64,000 nt of DNA from Tsukamurella sp. 8F (GTDB lineage: Bacteria; Actinomycetota; Actinomycetes; Mycobacteriales; Mycobacteriaceae), in NCBI RefSeq assembly GCF_029167375.1, contig NZ_JARFTP010000006.1, positions 1 through 64,000 on the forward strand, read 5' to 3'. The first letter of the stretch is position 1, and every line of letters begins with the position of its first letter. The notes beneath the pieces were generated by a model that made no database searches, was not told where the DNA came from, and saw nothing but the letters and a program-made list of their open reading frames with translations. This document shows, one piece after another, positions 43,354-51,737 of this stretch. The translations under genes were made by a program, and so were the position numbers.

Positions 43354-44547
43354 TCAGTGGATGACGGCACCCTCGCGAGCGGCGGGGGCCGCGGCGGTGG
43401 AGACCAGGATCGCGACCAGCACCACTACCAGGCCACCGAGGATGGTGAAGTACTCGCCTAGCGCGCCGATGACGGGCGGACCGGCGAGGAAAGCGATGTA
43501 GCCGATCGTCGACACCACCGACACGCGAGCGGGGGCCAGTCGCGGATCGTCGGCGGCGGCGGACATGCCGACCGGGAAGCCGAGGGAGGCGCCCACTCCC
43601 CACAGCACCACGCCGATATACGCGCACCATGTCGGCCCGAATATGACCAGCGCCAGCCCGGAGAACGCCAGGCCACCGCAGGCCCGCAGCACCACGACGC
43701 GACCGAACCGCGCCAGCACCGGAGTACCGATCACTCGCCCGAGCGTCATCGCCGCCACGAACAGGCCGAAGGTGAACGTGCCCACCGGCTTCGACACGTG
43801 GTGGTCATCGACCATGGCGAGCGCCAGCCAGTCGTTGGCACTGCCCTCGGCCAGCGCCATGCCCAGCATCACGACACCGATCGCGAGGGTCCTGGGGTCG
43901 CGCCACACGGCCCATCGCTCGGTGGCCGATACCGGCTCGTGGTCGTCCGCATCGTGGGCGAAGTACGGGAGCGGCCGTACTACGGGCACGCCCGCGATCA
44001 CCGCGAGCCCACCGGCTACGGCGAGGTGGATCAGGACGCCGATGTGTGAGGCCTGGATAACGGCCGCGGCGATCGCACCGACGACGGTTCCGAGCGAGAA
44101 CGCGGCGTGGAACAGTGGCATCACCGGCCGCCCCAGGCCGCGCTCGTTGTCGGCGCCGGAGAGGTTCATGGCCACGTCCGTGATGCTGTTCGCGGCCCCC
44201 AGCAGCACCAGCGGCGCCAAGGTCAGCACGTATACGCCCGACTCCGCGCCCGCCGCCGCACCGATCGCGGTCAATCCCAACGCGGGCAGCGCCCACGCGA
44301 TGGCTCGTCGCGGGCCGACACGCGCAACGAGCGTGGTCGACACGACCAGCCCCACTACGGCCCCCACCGCGAGCCCGAACGTCAGGAGGCTGACCTGGAG
44401 CGTCGATGCCCGGAGGTCATCGCGGATCTGCGGGAGTCGACCAAGGTAACTCGCAAGCACCACACCGTTGAGCGCGAAGATCGCCAGTACCGAGTTGCGC
44501 CAGCTGCGGACCGCGGCCCGGTCCAGCGTCTCCACCTGGTCGGCCAC
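43354..44547 (-). CDS. MFS transporter under LacI control
   Basis: A 397-residue transporter with twelve predicted helices, in the group of MFS proteins with a PLFHAAFSLGTVVGA-type segment in the centre (about 148-160). A GAGAGGAG ribosome site precedes the GTG at 44547; an upstream GTG in frame is poorer. It faces a LacI gene with a perfect 16-bp palindrome between them, so sugar or polyol import or export is likely, though the substrate is unknown. Ends convergent with the CPBP gene across the inverted repeat. Confidence 0.85.
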   Translation of the reverse strand: MADQVETLDRAAVRSWRNSVLAIFALNGVVLASYLGRLPQIRDDLRASTLQVSLLTFGLAVGAVVGLVVSTTLVARVGPRRAIAWALPALGLTAIGAAAGAESGVYVLTLAPLVLLGAANSITDVAMNLSGADNERGLGRPVMPLFHAAFSLGTVVGAIAAAVIQASHIGVLIHLAVAGGLAVIAGVPVVRPLPYFAHDADDHEPVSATERWAVWRDPRTLAIGVVMLGMALAEGSANDWLALAMVDDHHVSKPVGTFTFGLFVAAMTLGRVIGTPVLARFGRVVVLRACGGLAFSGLALVIFGPTWCAYIGVVLWGVGASLGFPVGMSAAADDPRLAPARVSVVSTIGYIAFLAGPPVIGALGEYFTILGGLVVVLVAILVSTAAAPAAREGAVIH

Positions 44548-44619
44548 CGGACTCCTCTCCACACGATCGAAGGTATTCGACCGTTCCGATTCTTAGTCTT
44601 CTCTGTCTTCCGTCCGCCA

Positions 44620-44635
44620 TTCGAAACGTTTCGAA
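44620..44635. promoter_or_regulatory. Perfect LacI-type operator palindrome
   Basis: TTCGAAACGTTTCGAA is a 16-bp perfect palindrome in the gap between the divergent MFS and LacI genes, 25 nt before the LacI start and about 72 nt before the MFS start. The AACGTT core is typical of LacI-family operators with a central CG. Confidence 0.88.
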
Positions 44636-44660
44636 GCGGTGAGGTCTACGCTATGGGGCC

Positions 44661-45665
44661 ATGCCGCGCGAGTCAACCCGGGTGACGCTCGTCCATGTCG
44701 CCGACAAGGCCGGGGTCTCCCTGTCCACCGCATCCCTCGCGTTCTCCGAGGGCAAGCCCATCACCCCCGCAACCCGCGAACGCGTCCTCACGGCTGCGAA
44801 GGCGCTCGGCTACGCGGGGCCTGATCCGCGCGGGCGGTCACTGCGCAGCGGGCGCACCGGTATCGTCGGCGTTCAGATCGACGACTCGGTGCGCCGCGCC
44901 TTCCGCGACCCCGTCGTCATCGGAATCCTCGAGGGCGTGACGGCCGCGCTCACGGCGACGTCGACCTCGGTCCTTCTCATCCCCGACACCCTCGACGACG
45001 ACCGCCTGCGCACCTCGCCGGTCGACGGCGTGGTCGCCGCCGGCTGCTCCGACCAACTCCCGCGCCTGCGCGCGGCGATGGCGCACCGCGGCGTACCCGT
45101 GATCACCGCCGGGAATCAGGTCGACGACGAGGGCTGCGTCGGAGTCGAGAACCGTGCCGCAACGGCGCGATTGGCCCGGCACCTGTACGGGCTCGGGCAT
45201 CGCCGTATCGCCGTCGTGCGGCTGCCCCGCGGCCGCGTCGAGGAGGCGCGCACCGCCGGTGCCCGCGACGTCTTCCCCGACGCCGTGCTGGTCGACGCCG
45301 CCGACAGCACTATCGACGCCGGCCGCAGTGCCGAGATCCCGGTCGACGTCACGGCCGTCATCGCACAGTCGGACCTGCTCGCCGTCGGGGTGGTTCAGGC
45401 CGCGGAAGAGTCGGGACTGGTTGTGCCGCGGGACCTCTCGGTTGCGGGATTCGACGATGTGCGGATCGACGGATTCACCGGCCGCCGGCTCACCACTGTC
45501 CGCCAACACATCGTCGAACAGGGGCGCCTGGCGGCCCAGGCCCTCCTAGCAGCCATCGACGGTGCACCCCTGCCCACCGTCGCTCTCCCCACCGAACTCG
45601 TGGTGGGCGACACGACCGACGCTCCACCTCGCGAATCCGCCGTCGACCGACGCCGTCACGGCTGA
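44661..45665 (+). CDS. LacI-family transcriptional regulator
   Basis: A 334-residue LacI/GalR protein: helix-turn-helix and hinge at the N terminus (VTLVHVADKAGVSLSTASLAFSEGKPITPATRERV, quoted key motif VADKAGVSLSTAS near 12-24), then a periplasmic-binding-like effector domain with TAVIAQSDLLAVG and AGFDDVRIDG. It is likely to repress itself and the divergent MFS gene at the palindrome at 44620. Ends with a 10-nt overlap with the convergent glyoxalase gene. Confidence 0.92.
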   Translation: MPRESTRVTLVHVADKAGVSLSTASLAFSEGKPITPATRERVLTAAKALGYAGPDPRGRSLRSGRTGIVGVQIDDSVRRAFRDPVVIGILEGVTAALTATSTSVLLIPDTLDDDRLRTSPVDGVVAAGCSDQLPRLRAAMAHRGVPVITAGNQVDDEGCVGVENRAATARLARHLYGLGHRRIAVVRLPRGRVEEARTAGARDVFPDAVLVDAADSTIDAGRSAEIPVDVTAVIAQSDLLAVGVVQAAEESGLVVPRDLSVAGFDDVRIDGFTGRRLTTVRQHIVEQGRLAAQALLAAIDGAPLPTVALPTELVVGDTTDAPPRESAVDRRRHG

Positions 45666-46030
45666 GCCGGCGAACCGTGCCCGTCGGCGACACAGAACTC
45701 GTTGCCTTCGGGATCCTGGAGCACCGTCCACACGAAGCCGTATTCCGCGTAGTCGCGAACCCGCTCGGCGCCCAGGGATTCGAGACGCGCGACCTCGGCG
45801 ATCCGATCTTCCGACACGAGGTCGAGGTGCATGCGGTTCTTGACCGTCTTACTCTCGGGGACCGCGAGGAACATCAGCCGGGGCAGCGATTCGCCCGCGG
45901 CGTTGATGGTGCGCATGAACGCGTTGCCGTCGCTCGGGTCGACGGGCAGGTCCAGCGCCGCGGACCAGAACGCCGACTGCGCGGCGACATCGGCGCAGTC
46001 CAGATTGATCTGTTGCAGTCTCAGTGCCAT
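45656..46030 (-). CDS. Glyoxalase/bleomycin-resistance fold protein (VOC family)
   Basis: A 124-residue VOC protein made of paired beta-alpha-beta modules: MALRLQQINLDCADVAAQSAFW at the start, NRMHLDLVSED in the middle and LQDPEGNEFCVAD at the end. Such proteins bind metals or small ligands. AAGGAGAATCG precedes the ATG. It is followed by no other gene on its strand; the MerR gene lies 10 nt upstream on the same strand, so they are cotranscribed. Confidence 0.85.
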   Translation of the reverse strand: MALRLQQINLDCADVAAQSAFWSAALDLPVDPSDGNAFMRTINAAGESLPRLMFLAVPESKTVKNRMHLDLVSEDRIAEVARLESLGAERVRDYAEYGFVWTVLQDPEGNEFCVADGHGSPAQP

Positions 46031-46040
46031 CGATTCTCCT

Positions 46041-46883
46041 TCATCTCGGCCGTCCAGCCCGGATCGGCCACCAGATCTCGGTGCGGAGCTCATCGGGATC
46101 GCTGACCTCACCCGGTGCGACGACGTACCTCTCGAGGACCGGCAGTCCGGCGCTCTCCGCGTGTGTTGCGACCCAGATACCCAGCGGCCCGTAGGTGTCC
46201 GCCATCGTCGTGAAGCTCCCGGCGTGTACGGCCACCGCGCACAGAGCTGGTTCGAGCCGACCGCGCCGCACCCGCCCCTCGCCCGGGCCTATGCGGGCCG
46301 CGTCGTCACTCCCGATCATGAGGATCGCGGCGACCTCCTCGACATCGGTGACCTCGGCCGGATACGTCGCCCAGCCCGGTTCGTCGACCGTCACACCGTT
46401 GGTGGCCGCGAACCGCTCGAGCTCGTCGAACGCCGGCCCCATGAAGTCGCCGAAGGCGTCCGGGGCGACGCGCCCCGTGATCTGCAGCGTGTGACCGCCC
46501 GCGAATGCGCGAAGGTGTGTGGGAGTGTGCCCCGCCGGGGCGCCGAGCGCCTGCTGCAACGCCACGATCGCCGCCTCCAGCTCATCTCGTCGCGCCCGCA
46601 GCACACGGTCGTGCTCCGCGAGCACCTCCCTGGTCACCTCCGGGTCACGCGCCGCGAGCACCCGGGCGACGTCGGCCATCGGCAGGTCGAGCGCGCGTAG
46701 CCTGGTCAGCACCGCAGCGTCGTAGACCTGCGACGCGTCGTACATCCGGTAGCCGGTCAGCGGGTCCACGAACGCCGGCACCAGGATTCCGTTCTCGTGG
46801 TAGCGCCTGAGCTGCTTCACCGACAGCAGGCTCGCGCGGGAGAACATCCCGATCGGCATGCGGCGCGGTCCAGCGGGCTCCAT
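46041..46883 (-). CDS. MerR-family regulator with GyrI-like effector domain
   Basis: About 280 residues. An N-terminal MerR winged helix (SVKQLRRYHENGILVPAFVDPLTGYRMYD, key motif LRRYHENGIL), a coiled-coil helix with HDRVLRARRDELEAAI (about 100-115) and a C-terminal GyrI-like ligand-binding domain (HLRAFAGGHTLQITG to WWPI). BltR/TipA-like proteins of this layout bind drugs. The ATG at 46883 is used; another at 46859 is possible. It would control the glyoxalase gene after it. Confidence 0.85.
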   Translation of the reverse strand: MEPAGPRRMPIGMFSRASLLSVKQLRRYHENGILVPAFVDPLTGYRMYDASQVYDAAVLTRLRALDLPMADVARVLAARDPEVTREVLAEHDRVLRARRDELEAAIVALQQALGAPAGHTPTHLRAFAGGHTLQITGRVAPDAFGDFMGPAFDELERFAATNGVTVDEPGWATYPAEVTDVEEVAAILMIGSDDAARIGPGEGRVRRGRLEPALCAVAVHAGSFTTMADTYGPLGIWVATHAESAGLPVLERYVVAPGEVSDPDELRTEIWWPIRAGRPR

Positions 46884-46918
46884 GCCGCCCAGTATGCGGT
46901 CTCCTCCCGAGGGGAGAG

Positions 46919-48271
46919 TCAAGCATCGCGGACCTCGTCGAGGGCCGCGCCGAGCAGTTCGGCGTAGCGGTCCGGGTCGGCGACGGCCTCCGGCGCGCTG
47001 GTGACCGTCACTGTCACGGTGCCGCCACCAGCACCGGAAACAGGGCCCGCGGCCCCGGCCGCTGCGGCGCCGGTCAGGCCGTGGATGCCGTGGGTGACAC
47101 CCATGACCGGGGAGAGTGCGGGGAAGCCGGCCGTGAATGCGACCGGCGCGCCGCACAGTTCCAGATCGGCGGGACCGCGGCTCACCGACGACACCACCGT
47201 GGCACCCCCGACGGTGTCCGGCCGCACGCCGGGGTCGAAACCGCGGATACCCATGAGCGCCAATGCTGCGGGGACTGCGCGGTCGGGCTCCCCGAGCGCG
47301 TCCCAAGCCGGGTCGCCCGCCCGCTCGCGCGCCGCAGCGAGCGACCGCGCGATGAGCCGCAACCGCAGGGCCGGAGGAGTGCCCGGGTGCAGCGGCACCG
47401 ACACGTTGCGGAACGAGTTCCGCTCGGCACCGCGGGATGGGCGCGCGACCGTGACCTCCGCCGCCAGCGCGCGCGGGACATCGTCACCATTCACGCGCAG
47501 GTAACGTTCCAGTGCAAGGGATACCGCCGTCGTACCTGCCACTGTGACGCTCACGCCCCGCGGTGCGAACCCGGCGGCGTCCCGCACCAGCGGCCGCACA
47601 TCGCGACGCTCACCCGGGCGCACATTGAGCGCGGTCGGCGGACACGGCACAGCGGGCGGGGGAAGCTCACCGGCCTCGGTCCGTCGGTCCAGATCGGCAC
47701 GAATGTCTGCGACCTCGAGCCCGGACCGCACAGTGCGTATCACCTGCAGCGGAAGGCGCACGGCACCGAACAGTGCAGAGCCGAACCCGGAACGCACAGG
47801 AAACGGCTGCGGCGCAACGGTATCGGCCGAGAGTAGCGCTCGCGCCAGATCCGCCGCGCGGCGCCCGTCCGCGAGCGCATGCGACACCTGGAGAACCGCG
47901 ACCGTGGCCGGCCCGGAACACCGCGGCGCGCCGTCCACGGGTCCGAACAGGTGCATCCGCCACGGCAGCACGTACGGATCCACGGGGTCGGAGAAGAGGT
48001 CGGCTACGGCATCGCGTACCACTTCCCACGAGCCGCCCGGCCGGACCAGCACGTCAGCGGAATCTGCTGCCGCCCAATGCGGGTAGTCCAGATCGAAAGG
48101 AACCCTGGCCACCCGTGCACGCAGGGCCGGCTCCCGCCGCGCGCGCGAGCGCACCTGCCCGGCGGCCGTCCCCATCGGCACCGCGCCGTCGAAGCAGTAC
48201 AGTAGGAACTGGTCGCTCGGGATGATGGACGACATCCACAGCGCCCGAGCATCTCCCGGCGCCAGCCTCAC
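46919..48271 (-). CDS. WS/DGAT-like acyltransferase family protein
   Basis: A 450-residue protein resembling wax ester synthase/diacylglycerol acyltransferases: VLQVSHALADGRRAADL near 135-150 is the position of the catalytic HHxxxDG motif, with the first His replaced by Ser here, and FRNVSVPLHPGTPP later is the typical downstream motif. Some WS/DGAT relatives with only the second His retain activity; whether this one does is open. It overlaps the ROK kinase stop (GTGA) and sits in a cluster with alpha-glucan phosphorylase. Confidence 0.75.
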   Translation of the reverse strand: MRLAPGDARALWMSSIIPSDQFLLYCFDGAVPMGTAAGQVRSRARREPALRARVARVPFDLDYPHWAAADSADVLVRPGGSWEVVRDAVADLFSDPVDPYVLPWRMHLFGPVDGAPRCSGPATVAVLQVSHALADGRRAADLARALLSADTVAPQPFPVRSGFGSALFGAVRLPLQVIRTVRSGLEVADIRADLDRRTEAGELPPPAVPCPPTALNVRPGERRDVRPLVRDAAGFAPRGVSVTVAGTTAVSLALERYLRVNGDDVPRALAAEVTVARPSRGAERNSFRNVSVPLHPGTPPALRLRLIARSLAAARERAGDPAWDALGEPDRAVPAALALMGIRGFDPGVRPDTVGGATVVSSVSRGPADLELCGAPVAFTAGFPALSPVMGVTHGIHGLTGAAAAGAAGPVSGAGGGTVTVTVTSAPEAVADPDRYAELLGAALDEVRDA

Positions 48272-49173
48272 GACGACCCCACCCGCGGCAGCAGCGAAGA
48301 CCTGTACACCAGTGCCGCAGCACCCACCAGCGGCGCATCCGCACCCAGCCCCGCAGGCAAGACCGGCGTCGCAGCCACATACGGCAGCGGATGTGCGGCC
48401 ACAACCTCACCGATGCGGGAAACGAGATCGTCTGCCACACGGGAGAACCCGCCGCCGACCGATACCACGTCCACCGGAACGAGCGCGAGTGCGCTGCCGA
48501 TCGCCTGCCCGACGGCCTCGGCGCAGCGTGCCACGGCGCTCGCCGCCAGCGGATCGCCCGCGGCGTATGCGATGGCCAGCTCTTCACCCGACGTCCCGCT
48601 GAAGCCCTGCGCCCGTGCCCATTCCACGATGTGCGGGCCGGACGCAACCGACTCGAGCATCGTCGTCCTACCCAGGCAATCCCCTCCCGTGAGCCCCGAG
48701 ACCTCGATCTGGCCGATATGCCCGGCGTTACCGCCCAAGGCCCGACCGCCGATCAGGACACCGCCGCCGATCCCCGTAGAGACCGTGACGGCCAGCAGAG
48801 CGGACACGCCCCGCCCGGCTCCCAGCCAATGCTCACCCAGCGCCAGCGCGACGCCGTCGCGCCGGAACTCCACGTGTTCCTCCCCCGCGACCTCGGCGAT
48901 CAGCGAACGCAGAGGGAACCCGTGCAGCACCGGGAGATTGATCGGTGAGGTCACCCCGGTGGCCTCGTCGACGGGCCCGGGCACCGCGACGCCTACGCCG
49001 ATGACCGCCCGGCCGCCGAGTGCCTCGCGGACCACCGACGAGACCACCGAGGAGAGCTCATGGATCGACGCCGCGGAACCGGTAGCCGCCCGGCACCGCG
49101 TATCAGGCAGTACCCGCCCGGACGGATCCACCAGCGCCGCTTCGACCTTCGTGCCGCCGAGGTCTACGGCCAG
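48268..49173 (-). CDS. ROK-family sugar kinase-like protein, start uncertain
   Basis: The protein matches the ROK family: LVLAVDLGGTKVEAALVD (ATP phosphate-1 motif) at its very start, GVGVAVPGPVD, ALAVTVSTGIGGGVLIGG and ALVPVDVVSVGGGFSR. The usual zinc motif CxCGxxGCxE is reduced to GDCLGRTTMLE, with only one cysteine. The region containing DLGGTK is in frame but has no ATG, GTG or TTG before it; the first GTG (49131) would cut this motif off. I use the CTG at 49173 as the putative start. It overlaps the phosphorylase stop. A glucokinase role fits the phosphorylase neighbour. Confidence 0.75.
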   Translation of the reverse strand: MAVDLGGTKVEAALVDPSGRVLPDTRCRAATGSAASIHELSSVVSSVVREALGGRAVIGVGVAVPGPVDEATGVTSPINLPVLHGFPLRSLIAEVAGEEHVEFRRDGVALALGEHWLGAGRGVSALLAVTVSTGIGGGVLIGGRALGGNAGHIGQIEVSGLTGGDCLGRTTMLESVASGPHIVEWARAQGFSGTSGEELAIAYAAGDPLAASAVARCAEAVGQAIGSALALVPVDVVSVGGGFSRVADDLVSRIGEVVAAHPLPYVAATPVLPAGLGADAPLVGAAALVYRSSLLPRVGSS

Positions 49174-49180
49174 AACGAGC

Positions 49181-51679
49181 TCATCCTGCGTAGCGCACCA
49201 ACCCCAGCTCTGCCGGTCCGGTCAGCAATGGATGCGTGGGCAGGACACGCACCGCGAAGCCGAAGTGTCCCACGCGCGCCGGGATCGTCGCCTGGTACCG
49301 GCGGACGCCCGCCTCATCGACGCCGTCGGCCCCGAGCGCCACGGTGACCGTGTCCCGCAACTCGCCCGCCTCGTCGGCTGTGCCGACCACGGCCTCGACC
49401 CGAACATCCTCCGGCGCAAGAGATCCGAGTGATATGTCGGCAGCGATACGCACACCGTCTGCGGACACCTCCGCATCGGACGCACCGACCTGCAGGTAGG
49501 GCCACCCGGCTCGGACCCGCTCGGCGTAGGCGGCGAGCTCTCGGATCCTGGGCGCGGTGGCACGCGAGGACTGCGCGGCGGGACGGTAGTAGTCCGTCGC
49601 GTACTCGCGGACCATGCGGTCGGCGGAGACCTCCGGCGAGGTGACCGCTAGCGTGTGTCGCACCCGCGCCAACCACCGTGCGGGCACTCCCGCGGCATCC
49701 CGGTCGCCGTAGAACGTCGGCACCACCTCGTTCTCCAGCAGTTCATACAACGCCGCGGCCTCGATGTCGTCACGCCGCCCCGGGTCGAGCCCGACCGCCG
49801 ACGGGATGGCCCAGCCGTTGTGCCCGTCGTACAGCTCGTCCCACCAACCGTCCAACACGGACAGGTTCAGGCCGCCGTTCATGGCGCTCTTCATGCCCGA
49901 GGTACCGCATGCCTCGAGGGGCCGCAGCGGGTTGTTCAGCCACACGTCGCAGCCGTGGTACAGGTAACCGGCCATGCCGATGGAGTAGTTGGGCAGGAAT
50001 GCGATCCGGTGCCTGATGCCGTGGTCGTCGATGAACCCGATCAGCTGCTGCAACAGGTGCTTACCGCCGTCGTCGGCCGGATGCGACTTCCCGGCTATGA
50101 CCACCTGCAGGGGGCGATCGGGATCGAGCAGCAGGCGCCGCAGGCGCTCCGGGTCACGCAGCATGAGCGTGAGCCGCTTGTACGTCGAGACCCTCCGCGC
50201 GAACCCGATCGTGAGGACGTCAGGATCGAACATCCGCTCCGTCCAACGGAGTTCGGCATCGACGGCGCCCCGCTCCAGCCAGGCCGCCCGGGTGCGGGTG
50301 CGCACCTCGTCGACCAGCGCGGTGCGCGCCCGGTTGCGCACGCCCCACAGCACGTCCGCCGGGACGGCAAGGGGGTCGGCGAGCTGGTCCCGCACCGCCC
50401 GGTCGGCCCACGTTCCGTAGTGCACGCCGTTGGTGACGGAGCCGATGGGTACCTCGGAGACCGCGAGCTGCGGCCACAGACCCGCGAACATCTCGCGGCT
50501 CACTGCACCGTGCAGCTTCGACACTCCGTTGGCGCGCTGCGCGAGCCGGAAACCCATGTGCGCCATGTTGAAGACGCCGGGGTCCGCCTCCGCGCCCAGC
50601 GCGATCACCTCGTCGAGCGGTACCGTCGGCAGCAGCGAGCACATCTGCCCGTCCCCGAAATAGCGCCGCACCAGGTCGGCGGGGAACCGGTCGATCCCCG
50701 CCGGCACGGGCGTATGTGTGGTGAACACCGTCGACGTGCGCGCGAGCGTCCTCGCCTCCCCGAACGACAGCTCCGATCCGTCACCCGCCCCGACCGCCAT
50801 CAGCTCGCGGATACGCTCGAGCCCGAGGAAGCCGGCGTGCCCCTCGTTGGCATGGAAGACCTCGATGCCGGGGTGGCCCGTCAGATCGCAGTATGCGCGG
50901 GCCGCGCGGACGCCGCCGATGCCCAGCAGGATCTCCTGTCGCAGCCGGTGCTCGGCGTCGCCGCCGTACAGCCGGTCGGTGACGGAGCGCAGATCGTCGT
51001 CGTTACCGTCGACATCGGTATCCATGAGCAGCAACGGAATCCGTCCGACGTCGGCCTTCCACACGGCGGCTTGCAGTACCCGGCCACCATCGAGGGCAAC
51101 CGACACCCGTAGCTGCTGGCCGTCCGATAACCGCACCGGTGAGAGCGGCAGCCGTTGCGCGTCGAGCTGCGGATACTGCTCCTGCTGCCATCCGTCCGCG
51201 GACAGCGACTGTCGGAAGTAGCCCGCACCGTACAACAGCCCCAGCGCGACCAGCGGAAGGCCGAGGTCGGACGCGGCTTTGAGGTGGTCGCCGGCCAGGA
51301 CGCCCAGGCCGCCGGAGTAGTTCGGCAGCGTCTGGCTGACGCCGAACTCCATTGAGAAATAGGCGATCCCCCGCGCGCCGCCATTCAGCGTCGATGCCCA
51401 CCGCGGCTCCGTGAGGTACTGGTGAAGCTCGTGGTGGACCGCCTCGACGCGCTCGACGAACTCCCCGTCGCCGGCGAGCTCGTCGACCCGCTCCTGCGGC
51501 GCGGTACGCAGTGTCTCGAGTGGGTCACGCGTGGCCGCCCACTGATCGGGCGCCAGCTCGGCGAACAGGTCCTGGGTGGGGCCATGCCAGACCCAGCGCA
51601 GGTTGTGCGCGAGTTCGGCCAGTGGCGCGAGAGAGCCGGGATACGTGGGCTCTACGGTGAAGGTTCCGGTGACATGCAC
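49181..51679 (-). CDS. glgP: Alpha-glucan (glycogen/maltodextrin) phosphorylase
   Basis: An 832-residue GT35 phosphorylase of the bacterial TIGR02094 type, which releases glucose-1-phosphate from alpha-1,4-glucans with PLP and phosphate. Key stretches: YFSMEFGVSQTLPNYSGGLG (about 110-128), HANEGHAGF, NGVHYGTW, and GTSGMKSAMNGGLNLSVLDG (about 620-640) with the PLP lysine nearby, and WWDELYDG. The GTG at 51679 is the start. It lies 58 nt after the carboxylase gene and may be read from its own promoter; ROK kinase follows. Confidence 0.93.
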   Translation of the reverse strand: MHVTGTFTVEPTYPGSLAPLAELAHNLRWVWHGPTQDLFAELAPDQWAATRDPLETLRTAPQERVDELAGDGEFVERVEAVHHELHQYLTEPRWASTLNGGARGIAYFSMEFGVSQTLPNYSGGLGVLAGDHLKAASDLGLPLVALGLLYGAGYFRQSLSADGWQQEQYPQLDAQRLPLSPVRLSDGQQLRVSVALDGGRVLQAAVWKADVGRIPLLLMDTDVDGNDDDLRSVTDRLYGGDAEHRLRQEILLGIGGVRAARAYCDLTGHPGIEVFHANEGHAGFLGLERIRELMAVGAGDGSELSFGEARTLARTSTVFTTHTPVPAGIDRFPADLVRRYFGDGQMCSLLPTVPLDEVIALGAEADPGVFNMAHMGFRLAQRANGVSKLHGAVSREMFAGLWPQLAVSEVPIGSVTNGVHYGTWADRAVRDQLADPLAVPADVLWGVRNRARTALVDEVRTRTRAAWLERGAVDAELRWTERMFDPDVLTIGFARRVSTYKRLTLMLRDPERLRRLLLDPDRPLQVVIAGKSHPADDGGKHLLQQLIGFIDDHGIRHRIAFLPNYSIGMAGYLYHGCDVWLNNPLRPLEACGTSGMKSAMNGGLNLSVLDGWWDELYDGHNGWAIPSAVGLDPGRRDDIEAAALYELLENEVVPTFYGDRDAAGVPARWLARVRHTLAVTSPEVSADRMVREYATDYYRPAAQSSRATAPRIRELAAYAERVRAGWPYLQVGASDAEVSADGVRIAADISLGSLAPEDVRVEAVVGTADEAGELRDTVTVALGADGVDEAGVRRYQATIPARVGHFGFAVRVLPTHPLLTGPAELGLVRYAG

Positions 51680-51737
51680 CCGAACAGGTTATTGGGTCGT
51701 ACCCGCCGGTGCGAGCTACCGGCGGGTACGCCGCCAT

